Shown: positions 31,088 through 39,589, numbered from the stretch's first letter. The stretch: DNA of 64,000 nucleotides from Muricoccus roseus (GCF_900141905.1 NZ_FQZF01000018.1:1-64000); one strand, 5' to 3'. Notes: a model not told the origin generated them from the sequence alone. Made by a program: numbers and translations.

Positions 31088-31666
31088 ATGAAGCGCATTC
31101 GCCACTGCACGCCGGAGCGCCTGTCCGCGCTGAAGACGGCCACCGGCAACCTCGTCGCCCATGTCGGCGGCGGCCTGGCTTCGGAAAGCGTCACGCGCGT
31201 CCACAAGTCGCAGCTCTCCGACTATGCGAATCCGCACAAGCCGGAGTCCTTCATGCCGGTTGACGTGCTGGTCGATCTTGTCGCTCGCGCGGGAGAGCCC
31301 GCGCTGCTCCGCGAGATCGCCTTGCTCTGCGGCTACACGATCGTGCTCATCGAGCCGGCCGACGAGACCGAGCTGGCCGCGGCTATCGCGGAGAGCATGC
31401 GCGAGGGTGCGGACGTCTCCGTGTCATTCCTCGACGGGTTGGCGGATGGCGGGATCTCGCCGGACGATGCGCTCCACATCGCGCGCGAAGCCGACGAAGC
31501 CGCCGAGAGCCACAAGAAGGTGGCCCGGATCGCCGGCGCGCTTGCCCGCAAGACCATCACGAGCTCGCCCGGCGCCCCCGCGCCGAAGGGCGAGGGACCG
31601 TCCGCCGCGAGCCCCATGCCCCCCTCGGGCCGCGGCGGGCGGGTGCCCCGCAGGCGTCAGACATGA
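31088..31666 (+). CDS. Phage CII-like regulatory protein (CP76 type)
   Basis: 192 residues. The section VHKSQLSDYANPHKPESFMPVDVLVDLVARAG is the signature of the phage CII/CP76 regulators, and it is followed by a helical middle and a Pro/Gly-rich basic tail. These proteins influence the choice between lysogeny and lysis. I chose the ATG at 31088, where protein similarity begins; the frame is open earlier. The stop overlaps the next gene by 4 bases. Confidence 0.7.
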   Translation: MKRIRHCTPERLSALKTATGNLVAHVGGGLASESVTRVHKSQLSDYANPHKPESFMPVDVLVDLVARAGEPALLREIALLCGYTIVLIEPADETELAAAIAESMREGADVSVSFLDGLADGGISPDDALHIAREADEAAESHKKVARIAGALARKTITSSPGAPAPKGEGPSAASPMPPSGRGGRVPRRRQT

Positions 31667-32025
31667 CTCCGGGGCGCGCACCCGGCCCGCGCGGCCGTCG
31701 AGCCGCCCCGCCGCCTCTTCCTCCGATCGACTTCCAGGCGATCAACCGGGTTGCCCTGCACCGGCTGCCGGAGATCTGCGCCCGGTGGCTGCCAGGAGGC
31801 CGGAAGGAGGGGGACGAGTGGGTCTGCGGCGACCTGAGCGGCAAACCCGGCCGCTCCTGCAAGGTCAACCTCTTCTCCGGGAAATGGGCTGATTTCGCCG
31901 AGGGCGGCGCCAGTGGCGGCGACGTCATCAGCCTCACCGCCGCCATTCACAACCTGAGCCAGGGCGAAGCCGCCCGGCGCCTCGCCGACATGCTCGGCAT
32001 CGACCTGGGGGGTCGCCATGTCTGA
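31663..32025 (+). CDS. Zinc-ribbon primase-type protein
   Basis: 120 residues with a segment typical of the primase zinc-binding/CHC2-like N-terminus: LPGGRKEGDEWVCGDLSG, then GRSCKVNLFSGKWADF, then GGDVISLTAAIHNL. It contains only two cysteines in that section, so metal binding is uncertain. Here the primase zinc-ribbon part is a separate gene, 8 bases overlapping the TOPRIM/helicase gene, suggesting that the two proteins act as one replication unit. Confidence 0.65.
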   Translation: MTPGRAPGPRGRRAAPPPLPPIDFQAINRVALHRLPEICARWLPGGRKEGDEWVCGDLSGKPGRSCKVNLFSGKWADFAEGGASGGDVISLTAAIHNLSQGEAARRLADMLGIDLGGRHV

Positions 32026-34603
32026 AAATCACCAGCCCGCACCGGTCGGACCCGACGCCTTCGCGCCGCTGCCTGCCGTCAACGGTCACGCCCATGCGGG
32101 GCCTCCGAAGAAGCGCGATGAGGAGTGGCACCCCTCGCGCATGCCTGTCGCGGTGCCCGCGCCGAAGCTGGGGGAGCTGTACCACCCAGAGCTCGGGCAG
32201 GCCGTGGCCATGTGGCCCTATCGCGATGCGCGGGGGTGCCTGCTCTTCGTGGTCGCGCGCTTCGAGAAGGAGATCGGCGGCAAGCTGAAGAAGGACGTCG
32301 CGCCCTTCTGCCATGGCCGCCGGATCTGGACGGACGCGCAGGGGCGGCCCCAGGACAAGACGCGCTGGCACATGAAGGGGCCGGCCGCGCCGGTGCCGCT
32401 CTACGGGCTGCAGGACCTGGCCGCCCGGCCCGAGGCGCCGGTGCTCCTGGTCGAGGGCGAGAAGGCCGCCGAGGCGGCCCGGCTCCGGTTCCCGGACCAT
32501 GTGGTGGTCACGAGCCAGGGCGGCAGCAAGGCCGCGAAGAAGGCGGACTGGCGCCCCCTGCACCGTCGGAAGGTCGTGTGCTGGCCGGACCAGGACGAGC
32601 CGGGGCGGCGATATGCGAACGACGTCGCTGCCCTGGCGCGCACGGCGCGGGGGACGATCCGGGCGGCCTCCTTCTCGATCGTCCAGGTGCCGCGCGAGTG
32701 GCCGGAGGGGTGGGACCTGGCGGATGCGCTGCCGGAGACCGTGACGGAGGACCTGCTCGCGGAGCTGCTGGAGGAAGCGCTCGACGCAGACCCGCCGGAG
32801 CTGCCGAAGGGCTTCGTCTTCCGCGATTCCGGCCTCTGGTTCGACGCGCCGAGGGATCCCGATTCGGAGGCCCTCGCCGAGCCCTTCTTCGTCACCGCGC
32901 CCTTCGAGGTGGTCGGGGAGGCCAATGACGGAACCGGCATGGCCTGGGGCCTGGTCATCCGCTGGAAGGACCGGGACGGGCGGCAGCACCAGTGGTCGGT
33001 GCCGAAGCGCCTGGTCCACTCGGATGGCAGCCGGATCGCGGAGGAGCTGGAGGACGCGGGGCTGCACTGCTCCCCGAGCGGCCGGGCAAAGACCCTCCTG
33101 AAGAACTTCATCGGCGGGGTGCGCAGCAAGCGCCGGCTGATCTGCGTGGATCGGACGGGGTGGCACACCAGCCAGGGCAAGCCGGTCTTCATCCTGCCTG
33201 GTGGGGAGGCCTTCGGCCCGGCGGCCGGCTCGGTGATCCTGCAGACGGATCATGCCGGCACAGACGGCGCCTTCATCCCCGCCGGGGACCTGCAGGGCTG
33301 GAAGACGAATGTGGCGGCCTATGCGGTCGGCAACCATCGCCTGGCCCTGGCCATCTGCACGGCCCTCGCCACGCCCCTCCTGGACGTGGTCGGCGGGGAC
33401 AGCGGCGGCATCCACATCGTCGGCGACAGCCAGACCGGGAAGAGCACCACCCTCTATGTGGCGGGCTCGGTTTGGGGGAAGGGGGCGCGCGGCGCCCAGG
33501 TGCGGCAGTGGCGCGCGACGGCCAACGGCCTGGAGAGCGCGGCCTCCGAGACCTCCGACACCGCCCTGATCCTGGATGAGATGGGCCAGGCCAGCGCGGC
33601 CGACGTCGCGGACACGATCTACATGCTGGCGAACGGGGCCGGGAAGCTCCGGGCCGGCAAGGAGGGGGGGGCCCGGCGGACGAAGACCTGGCGGACCATG
33701 TTCCTCAGCACCGGGGAGATCACCCTCGCGGCGAAGCTGGCCGAGGCGCAGCGCAAGGTGATGGCCGGCCTCGAGGTGCGGCTGGTCAACCTGCCGGCGA
33801 ATGCCGGGGCCGGGATGGGGGTCTTCCAGAACCTCCACGGCATGCCCGGCCCGGGAGACCTGGCCAAGCACCTGCAGCTGCAGGCGCGCACCCACTACGG
33901 CACCGCCGGCCGGGCCTTCCTGACCCAGCTTGTCCGCACACGGGTCAGCAAGCAGCGGGAGCTCGAGGCGCGGGTGAAGGGCGCCCAGGCCTCCTTCGCC
34001 AAGCTCCATGTCCCCGAGGACGCGGCGGGCCAGGTGCGGTCCGTGGCTGACCGATTCGCGCTCATCGCCCTGGCCGGGGAGATGGCGATCGAGTGGGGCG
34101 TGGTGCCCTGGCCCAAGGGCGAGGCGGTGCGGGCAGCGGGGGAGTGCTTCAAGACCTGGCTGCGGGAGCGCGGCGGCGCCGGGACCACGGAGGACCAGCA
34201 GGCCATCAACCAGGTGCAGGCCTTCCTCGAGGCCCATGGCGAGAGCCGCTTTACCCCCCTCGTGCGGCACGACCAGAACGGCAATGCGGAAGCCCCCCCG
34301 GCCGAAGCCCTTCGCACCAGCAACCGAGCTGGCTGGCGCCGGCGGCCGGCCGGGGACAAGGACGGGTGGGAGTACCTGATCCTGCCCCAGGCCTGGACCA
34401 ATGACGTCTGCAAGGGGATGGACGCCAAGCGGGTCGCCGCGGTGCTCGCGGGGCAGGGGCTGCTCGTCGCCGGCAAGGGCGGTAAGTCCGCCGCCGTCGT
34501 GAATGTCCCGGGTGAGGGGAGCGTTCGGGTGTACCGGGTGAGTGGCGCGATTTTGGGCATTCGGGAAGAAGCGGGGGCCGAAGAGGCGGACGACGCCGCC
34601 TGA
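32018..34603 (+). CDS. TOPRIM-DUF927 primase-helicase-like replication protein
   Basis: An 861-residue replication protein. A TOPRIM-type section appears at about residue 145 (VLLVEGEKAAEAARL) with the acidic WPDQDEPG near 190. From about 270 the DUF927 domain follows, with a Walker A loop GDSQTGKSTT near residue 470 and a Walker B-like LILDEMGQ near 518. DUF927 ATPases are helicase-like proteins of phages and integrative elements. The C-terminal part is mostly helical. No antisense frame of comparable merit exists. It is followed by an iteron-like cluster. Confidence 0.85.
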   Translation: MSENHQPAPVGPDAFAPLPAVNGHAHAGPPKKRDEEWHPSRMPVAVPAPKLGELYHPELGQAVAMWPYRDARGCLLFVVARFEKEIGGKLKKDVAPFCHGRRIWTDAQGRPQDKTRWHMKGPAAPVPLYGLQDLAARPEAPVLLVEGEKAAEAARLRFPDHVVVTSQGGSKAAKKADWRPLHRRKVVCWPDQDEPGRRYANDVAALARTARGTIRAASFSIVQVPREWPEGWDLADALPETVTEDLLAELLEEALDADPPELPKGFVFRDSGLWFDAPRDPDSEALAEPFFVTAPFEVVGEANDGTGMAWGLVIRWKDRDGRQHQWSVPKRLVHSDGSRIAEELEDAGLHCSPSGRAKTLLKNFIGGVRSKRRLICVDRTGWHTSQGKPVFILPGGEAFGPAAGSVILQTDHAGTDGAFIPAGDLQGWKTNVAAYAVGNHRLALAICTALATPLLDVVGGDSGGIHIVGDSQTGKSTTLYVAGSVWGKGARGAQVRQWRATANGLESAASETSDTALILDEMGQASAADVADTIYMLANGAGKLRAGKEGGARRTKTWRTMFLSTGEITLAAKLAEAQRKVMAGLEVRLVNLPANAGAGMGVFQNLHGMPGPGDLAKHLQLQARTHYGTAGRAFLTQLVRTRVSKQRELEARVKGAQASFAKLHVPEDAAGQVRSVADRFALIALAGEMAIEWGVVPWPKGEAVRAAGECFKTWLRERGGAGTTEDQQAINQVQAFLEAHGESRFTPLVRHDQNGNAEAPPAEALRTSNRAGWRRRPAGDKDGWEYLILPQAWTNDVCKGMDAKRVAAVLAGQGLLVAGKGGKSAAVVNVPGEGSVRVYRVSGAILGIREEAGAEEADDAA

Positions 34604-34615
34604 CCTGAAAAACCC

Positions 34616-34809
34616 GGTGTAACCGGTGTAGCGGGTGTAAAGTCTATGATTTTGAAAGGGAAAACCGGTTACACCCCTGCCGAAAAGGCGTGTAACCGGT
34701 GTAAGTCCCACACGCCCCGATTACACCCATTACACGGCCTTCAGCGGCGGGTGTAACCCTTTTCGCCCCGTTAAAACAAAGGGATAACACCTATAACACC
34801 GGTTACACC
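34616..34809. promoter_or_regulatory. Iteron-like cluster of GGTGTAA heptamers, candidate origin
   Basis: Between the DUF927 gene and the next gene there are about a dozen GGTGTAA-type heptamers on both strands, often joined to CCGG to read CCGGTGTAA or its complement TTACACCGG. Forward copies are at 34616, 34625, 34634, 34698 and 34750; reverse ones at 34669, 34721, 34730 and 34803. The area is also A/T-richer than its neighbours. Clustered short repeats beside replication genes are typical of a replication origin, or of a regulator-binding array. The 34604-35186 stretch holds no gene that I can support. Confidence 0.6.
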
Positions 34810-34986
34810 GCACTTTTCAGGTGCGGATTGCCGGAGACCCCTGCCCCCAGCGCCACTGCACAAGGATTGTGCTGCACAGATCGCAGAGGCGTGATACGAA
34901 ATGGGAACGCGCCGGGCGGGGGCCCGCCGCCCGAGGGACCGTGCAGAGCATCACCGCCGAGCGCCGGGCAGGCGCCTCAAAACACA

Positions 34987-35075
34987 CTTGCCCAGATTCC
35001 CCAGTTTCCGGTAGGGCTGGCCCCACGCTGAGGCGAGATGCGCTCGGGGGCTTTCCGCCTCCGGGCGCTTTCGCG
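34987..35075 (+). repeat. Duplicated non-coding element, copy A (ends in terminator-like hairpin)
   Basis: Begins CTTGCCCAGATTCCCCA and ends with a hairpin, GCGCTCGGGGGC with GCCTCCGGGCGC (35040-35068), followed by TTTC. A second copy lies at 36091. Between the first block and the hairpin both copies share a CCACRCTGAGGYGA section. It may be a small RNA with its own terminator. Other than the conservation there is no evidence for function. Confidence 0.55.
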
Positions 35076-35186
35076 TTCCAGGGCCGTGCCATCGAGCACG
35101 CCGCCATCCCCACCGACCCCGATCCACCCTCCGGCGACGCGGACCTCCGCGGGCGCCTCTTCGCGCATGGGAGCGCCGAAGCCGTC

Positions 35187-36068
35187 ATGTCGTCCCAGCC
35201 CCAGGCCGCGAAGGCGTCCGAGCTGCCCCAGCCCATCTACGCCACCGAGCTGGTGGAGATGCGTCTCTGCGACGCCACAGACACGCTGCGGGCGATCCCC
35301 GGGCGGGGCTGCTTCCCGGCCGGCTTCCGGACCAACTGGCCGGCCGAGGCCTTGGCCATGGCCGAGGGCGCCCCAGGGGTGGACGAGGATCTGCCGCGCC
35401 GGGTGCCGACGGCCAGGCAGATCGACCAGATGGACGAGGCCTTCCGCTGGATCTCCTACATCCCGGAGACCCATGTCGATCACCGCCGCATCGTCCTGCT
35501 GCGCTCCCTGATCTCGGTCCGCCAGAAGAAGCACCTGATGAGCTGGCGCCAGATCGGCGAGAAGATGGGCATGGAGCACCGGACGGTGCAGCGGCGTTTC
35601 GCCCAGGGCATCGGGTGGATCTGCCAGGAGCTCTACCGCCAGCAGCTCGCCGGCAAGCAGTGGGCCCTGGACTGGCAGCGCATGCGCCAGGTGGCCGGGT
35701 CGCTCAACTCAAAGCAGCTGGTCCCGGAGGCGTCGCCGATCGTCGTGCCCGTCGAGCCAGGCCCGGCGCCCGACCCCTACATCCGCGCTTCACACGCGCC
35801 GATCGCCTTCTCCGTCTCCGAGCGCGCGGAGCGCATCTCGCGCTTCCTCTGCGGCATGACCGGGCGCTGCCAGGCCGCCATGGAGCACTTCCCGACGGAC
35901 GGCTCGCCGCGGTCGATCGCCGGCGGGCGCGGCTTCGGCATGCAGGAGCTGGTGGTGCTCGAGGGCGTGGGGATCCTCGCGGCCGAGCCGGGTGGGCGGG
36001 AGTACCGCTTCACCCCCGATGGGGTGACCGCCCGCGCCATGTGGGGCCGCACAGCCGTCGCCGCCTAG
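35187..36068 (+). CDS. DUF6362-type phage protein with helix-turn-helix
   Basis: I chose the ATG at 35187 since the region before it carries the non-coding element; the frame is open 122 codons earlier. The 293-residue product has a conserved block ATELVEMRLCDATDTLRAIPGRGCFPAGFRTNWPA and an HTH, SVRQKKHLMSWRQIGEKMGMEHRTVQRRFAQGI. This matches DUF6362 proteins found ahead of late genes. A regulator of late transcription is plausible but not shown. Confidence 0.65.
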   Translation: MSSQPQAAKASELPQPIYATELVEMRLCDATDTLRAIPGRGCFPAGFRTNWPAEALAMAEGAPGVDEDLPRRVPTARQIDQMDEAFRWISYIPETHVDHRRIVLLRSLISVRQKKHLMSWRQIGEKMGMEHRTVQRRFAQGIGWICQELYRQQLAGKQWALDWQRMRQVAGSLNSKQLVPEASPIVVPVEPGPAPDPYIRASHAPIAFSVSERAERISRFLCGMTGRCQAAMEHFPTDGSPRSIAGGRGFGMQELVVLEGVGILAAEPGGREYRFTPDGVTARAMWGRTAVAA

Positions 36069-36090
36069 GTTACAGCCCGTCCACTTTTCG

Positions 36091-36184
36091 CTTGCCCGGA
36101 TTCCCCATCCTGGGGTAAGGGCGGAGCCACACTGAGGTGACGAGCGCCCGGGAGCCACACGGCCCCCGGGCGCTTTTCCGTTCT
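36091..36184 (+). repeat. Duplicated non-coding element, copy B (ends in terminator)
   Basis: Begins CTTGCCCGGATTCCCCA and carries the same CCACACTGAGGTGA middle as copy A. It ends in a stronger hairpin, AGCGCCCGGG with CCCGGGCGCT (36143-36174) followed by TTT. It lies 22 bases after the DUF6362 stop and probably terminates that gene. The rest of 36069-36338 shows no gene that I can support. Confidence 0.6.
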
Positions 36185-36338
36185 GGACCTGTCTCGATGG
36201 GCGCCGCGCTCTTCTGTCATGCGGTGCCGGGAAGCGGTCGGATGGACCCCCTTGCCCTAACCCGGCGGCGGTCATGTGACGGAGCTCGCGCCGAACATGG
36301 CTGGCGGCCTCGGCGCCGCGTACGGCCGCCAGCCCTTA

Positions 36339-37076
36339 TCATTTCGTCAAACGTCCCTTTCGGAACGTGACCTGACACCGGCCGGGACGCGGCTTGCTCG
36401 TAGCCCAGGAGCGTTGGGACCGGCGCCGATCACGTTCCCCTTGCTGGGCGACGGCCTTCCACAGATACATGGCGCTTCGCCTTGGGCGGCCCGCAGGCTC
36501 TGGATGTGCGGCGGAATGGACAGCCATTCCGACGATGCCCGCGAGCCTGATGCTCTCGGCTAAGAGCTCCTGAACATAGCCGAAGCGCAGCTGCGCTCTG
36601 GGCTCCAGCACCAGGTTGTGAGCCAGGTGCTGATGACGAAATTCGCGAAGCGCCTCTAGCCGAGGGTCGCTCATCAGCCGGTCCAGGCTCTCCCCGAGTT
36701 GGGCGGCAAGACGCTGGATATCCGCCACAGGCAGGCTGCCATGCAGGACCTGCTCCAGAGCCAGCCGCTCGGCCAGCAAGACGGGAATCTCCGGCCGCTT
36801 AAGATCACGCAGGGCCGTGTGAAACGTGACCCTATCCCTTTTCGCCGGATCGAACAGGCGCGCGATGCCCGAGACAACCTCTCGGAGCAGGGCTCTTTGC
36901 ATGACCTCTGCCGCGCCGGCCGCACCTGAGCGGCCGACCTCTATGCGGATGCACCGAGTGTCGTTGAGGGTGGAGAAGACGGCGAAGAGCTGCTCCACCG
37001 TCGAGACCTGGGCCCTGATGTACCGGGCCTGATGCCTAAGCCGCTCCACGAGGGGCAGCTTTTGATCGTCACTCAT
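36339..37076 (-). CDS. HEPN/AbiU2-like protein, putative phage-borne defence or host-control gene
   Basis: 245 residues. LFDPAKRDRVTFHTALRDLKRP and ALREFRHQHLAHNL are the marks of the HEPN AbiU2 family. The second holds the HEPN RNase motif R-x(4-6)-H as Arg147-x5-His153. AbiU2-like proteins are linked to abortive infection in other bacteria. Placed on the minus strand between regulator and terminase, it has the position of a moron that a prophage uses against rival phages. The C-terminal ~45 residues are basic and unlike the family. No antitoxin is evident. Confidence 0.75.
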   Translation of the reverse strand: MSDDQKLPLVERLRHQARYIRAQVSTVEQLFAVFSTLNDTRCIRIEVGRSGAAGAAEVMQRALLREVVSGIARLFDPAKRDRVTFHTALRDLKRPEIPVLLAERLALEQVLHGSLPVADIQRLAAQLGESLDRLMSDPRLEALREFRHQHLAHNLVLEPRAQLRFGYVQELLAESIRLAGIVGMAVHSAAHPEPAGRPRRSAMYLWKAVAQQGERDRRRSQRSWATSKPRPGRCQVTFRKGRLTK

Positions 37077-37203
37077 GCGGCGAAGGATAGGCGAATTCCC
37101 GGCAGACGTGGCGGGGCTTGGTTGAGAACATCGAACGCTGCCTCCAGTCCGTCCAACCTCCGGCCGCGGAGCTCGCCAATCGCCACAACACAGGTAACTT
37201 GTG

Positions 37204-37770
37204 TCAGGACATCCGCGCCGACTTTAACTGCTCGTTCGTGACCCGGAACTCGCGGAAGTATTGCTCGAAATTACTGGCGACCTCCGCTCGCGGGCGCCAC
37301 TGAGCTGATCCTTCCTGTAGCTTCACAGAAAACTTGTGGAGCTCTGTCACGGCTAGGGCGATGTTAAGAGGTAGCGGCTGCTTCAACACAAGCCGGGTAA
37401 TCCTCTCCAGCTCCTCGAGAGCTGGAGTCCAAACACTTTCTGGTTCGTCCTGTGGCGGCCCGATCTGAACTGAGGACAAGCGTTCACTTAGCTCTCGTTG
37501 CATCTCATGGAGTGCTCGGTCAGCGCATTCGGAAACTAGATCAATCGGAAGATTGTGCTGTCGCACTATCGACTGATGCAGCTCTCGGCGGCTCTCCCCC
37601 GACCTCCGCCTCGAATCGTATACCGACCAAAAGAATATTAAGAGCGTGCCGACCGTCTGAATAGCCGAAGACACGAACGACGCCCACGCAGCAAAGACCT
37701 GCTGCTTAGCCGCGTCTGCTGATACTTGCGCGGCGGCTACGCTTAAATTCGCCAGCTCATCTGGTGACAT
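37204..37770 (-). CDS. Membrane protein with single helix and cytoplasmic helical domain
   Basis: 188 residues. A membrane helix lies at about residues 30-50 (WASFVSSAIQTVGTLLIFFWSVYD), followed by a long helical soluble domain. Base composition is visibly less G/C-rich than the neighbours, pointing to recent transfer. No family is recognised. It follows the HEPN gene on the same strand (127 bases apart) and may be part of the same accessory unit; superinfection exclusion is one speculative role. Confidence 0.55.
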   Translation of the reverse strand: MSPDELANLSVAAAQVSADAAKQQVFAAWASFVSSAIQTVGTLLIFFWSVYDSRRRSGESRRELHQSIVRQHNLPIDLVSECADRALHEMQRELSERLSSVQIGPPQDEPESVWTPALEELERITRLVLKQPLPLNIALAVTELHKFSVKLQEGSAQWRPRAEVASNFEQYFREFRVTNEQLKSARMS

Positions 37771-37991
37771 TCGGTTTCCTTGTGGTTGTCGACCTGAGCG
37801 AGCGTGCGCCTCCTCCCAGGTGAGGCAGGCAACTTAATCAAGGACGGCACGCGCGGGCAGGCCGAGTTTGACAATTCAACCAGCGCCCACTGGTTGGCGG
37901 CTGCGGGGGCCCATCAGACTTCCAGCAATCGGCCCTGACAGAATTCCCATCTATTCCAACGGCCCACACGTTCCATCGGCGAAGAGACGGC

Positions 37992-38411
37992 CTACCTGGA
38001 GAAGTCGGGAATTACCGGCTCAGCATGACAGCGGCACCAGCCGATGGCGCAGCAGAGGACCTCGCCCGGATATCCCGCTGCCGGAGGGTGATCGAAGCGG
38101 AACTTCTTGCCATCGAGGCGTGCGCAAGCTGGGCACGCCCCGGCTTCCCAGCCGCAGCTTCGCCACGTGAAATGGCTGCACCCGAGCGCTACTGCGCGCT
38201 CCCTGTCTCGGCGGGCAGTCGCGGCGAACTGGTCGCGCATGCTTTGCCTGTATTCCTCAATTGCCCTCGCACGCTGATCAGGAGCTAGGCCGCGGAGGCG
38301 TGGGCGGCTGATGCGCCTTACACGCTCTTCTCCTATGCCCGGGGTACCACTGCGGTCAGCACGCTTCCGATCAGGATCCCCGTAGCCGAACAGGTCCTTC
38401 AGCCAACCCAT
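37992..38411 (-). CDS. Mu-F/SPP1-gp7-like C-terminal domain protein
   Basis: 139 residues. The second half (WEAGACPACARLDGKKFRFDHPPAAGYPGEVLCCAIGWCRCHAEPVI) has the Cys/His and CRC pattern seen at the end of Mu gpF/SPP1 gp7 head morphogenesis proteins, with at least six cysteines that may bind metal. Here it stands alone on the minus strand, away from the head genes, so it may be a domain captured by the accessory island. A weak similarity call. Confidence 0.45.
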   Translation of the reverse strand: MGWLKDLFGYGDPDRKRADRSGTPGIGEERVRRISRPRLRGLAPDQRARAIEEYRQSMRDQFAATARRDRERAVALGCSHFTWRSCGWEAGACPACARLDGKKFRFDHPPAAGYPGEVLCCAIGWCRCHAEPVIPDFSR

Positions 38412-38504
38412 TATGGCTCCCCTCGCTGTCGCCTGATCCTCTCATGATGAGGGGGCACTGTGACAATGCCCACAACGCCCGTTGAAGAGTGACACAGCGC
38501 CAGA

Positions 38505-39251
38505 ATGCCCCGCCCTCGGCTCAGGGCGCCCGTACAGGGCGCCGCCGGCGGACCTCTCTTCGTGGCCTACTACCGCGTCTCCACCGATCAGCAGGGCCGT
38601 AGCGGGCTCGGGCTCGAAGCTCAGAAGGCGGCAGTAGCCGCATTCATGGCCTCCCAGCCCACCGCGCGGCTCGCCGCCGAGTTCGAGGAGGTGGAGAGCG
38701 GGAAGAGGAATGACCGCCCGCAGCTCGCCGCCGCTCTCGCGGCCTGTCGCGCCCGGCGCGCGGTACTCGTCATCGCGAAGATTGACCGCCTCGCGCGCAA
38801 CGCGCGCTTCCTCCTCTCGGTCGTGGAGGGCGTCGGCGATGCCGGCGTGGCCTTCTGCGACCTGCCCCAGATCCCGCCCGGGCCGACCGGGAGGTTCCTG
38901 CTGACGCTGCTGGCCGCCGTGGCCGAGCTCGAGGCCGGCCTGATTAGCCAGCGCACCAAAGCCGCACTCGCCGCCGCGAAAGCGCGCGGCGTGAAGCTCG
39001 GCGGCCCGCGCAACTGTCCAGGCTTCGATACCACGCAGACCAGAAATGCCCGCGCCGCCCGCACGGCGATCGCGGCCGCCTACCACGTCGACGTCTGGCC
39101 CTACATCGAAGCGGCCCAGCGCGCCGGCGCCACCAGCCTCCGCCAGATTGCGGAGGCGCTCACCGCACGCGGCGTCCGGCCGCCCTCAGGGGGCGAGGTC
39201 TGGCACGCGAAGCAGGTCTCGCGCCTGCTGCAGCAGAGGAAAACCGCCTGA
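38505..39251 (+). CDS. Serine recombinase (resolvase/invertase family)
   Basis: Catalytic serine Ser26 in AYYRVSTDQQG, with the downstream family motifs SGLGLEAQKAAVAAF, IAKIDRLARNARF and LLAAVAELEAGLISQRTKAAL, and a C-terminal region with a short HTH (ATSLRQIAEALTARGV). 248 residues, as in small resolvases/invertases. It is a second site-specific recombinase in this prophage alongside the tyrosine integrase, positioned at the edge of the reverse-strand island. Its last base overlaps the next start. Confidence 0.85.
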   Translation: MPRPRLRAPVQGAAGGPLFVAYYRVSTDQQGRSGLGLEAQKAAVAAFMASQPTARLAAEFEEVESGKRNDRPQLAAALAACRARRAVLVIAKIDRLARNARFLLSVVEGVGDAGVAFCDLPQIPPGPTGRFLLTLLAAVAELEAGLISQRTKAALAAAKARGVKLGGPRNCPGFDTTQTRNARAARTAIAAAYHVDVWPYIEAAQRAGATSLRQIAEALTARGVRPPSGGEVWHAKQVSRLLQQRKTA

Positions 39252-39589
39252 TGGCCGCCGCGCCCCGCAAGTCGACTGCCGCCCCGAAGGCCGCACCGCT
39301 CACCCGTCCGGTCCTGAAGGACGCGAAGCTGGTGAAGATGGTGTCCGAGTACGCTCTGGCCCAGGCCGATGCGAAGGCCCTCGAGGCGCGAATGAAGCAA
39401 CTGAAGCCCGAGATCTTCGCGGCCATGGGAGAGCACCCGAGCGTCATCGTGGGGAACCACGTAGTGACCCGAGCGGAGGTGAGGGCCCTGGAGCCAACCC
39501 CGAATGTGACCATCACCAAGGAGATGGTTGGGCAGGTGATCCCCGGCCGAAGGGGTACGGCGGGCTACAGCACCCTTAAGGTGCAGTAG
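39251..39589 (+). CDS. Hypothetical phage protein (112 aa)
   Basis: A Lys/Ala-rich front and a helical middle (LVKMVSEYALAQADAKALEARMKQLKPEIFAAM), then a compact beta-like end (VIVGNHVVTRAEVRALEPTPNVTITKEMV). It starts on the last base of the serine recombinase stop codon (TGATG), so the two are translated together. Function unknown. Confidence 0.55.
   Translation: MAAAPRKSTAAPKAAPLTRPVLKDAKLVKMVSEYALAQADAKALEARMKQLKPEIFAAMGEHPSVIVGNHVVTRAEVRALEPTPNVTITKEMVGQVIPGRRGTAGYSTLKVQ

Noticed and set aside
31934-34711. A 925-codon open frame on the minus strand
   Set aside because: It is the shadow of the TOPRIM-DUF927 gene on the plus strand. High GC makes long antisense frames common; it has no recognisable domain and no sensible start.
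36137-36370. A 77-codon plus-strand frame starting GTG inside non-coding element copy B
   Set aside because: It reads through the terminator-like hairpin and copy A does not keep the same protein; the DNA structure is conserved better than any peptide.
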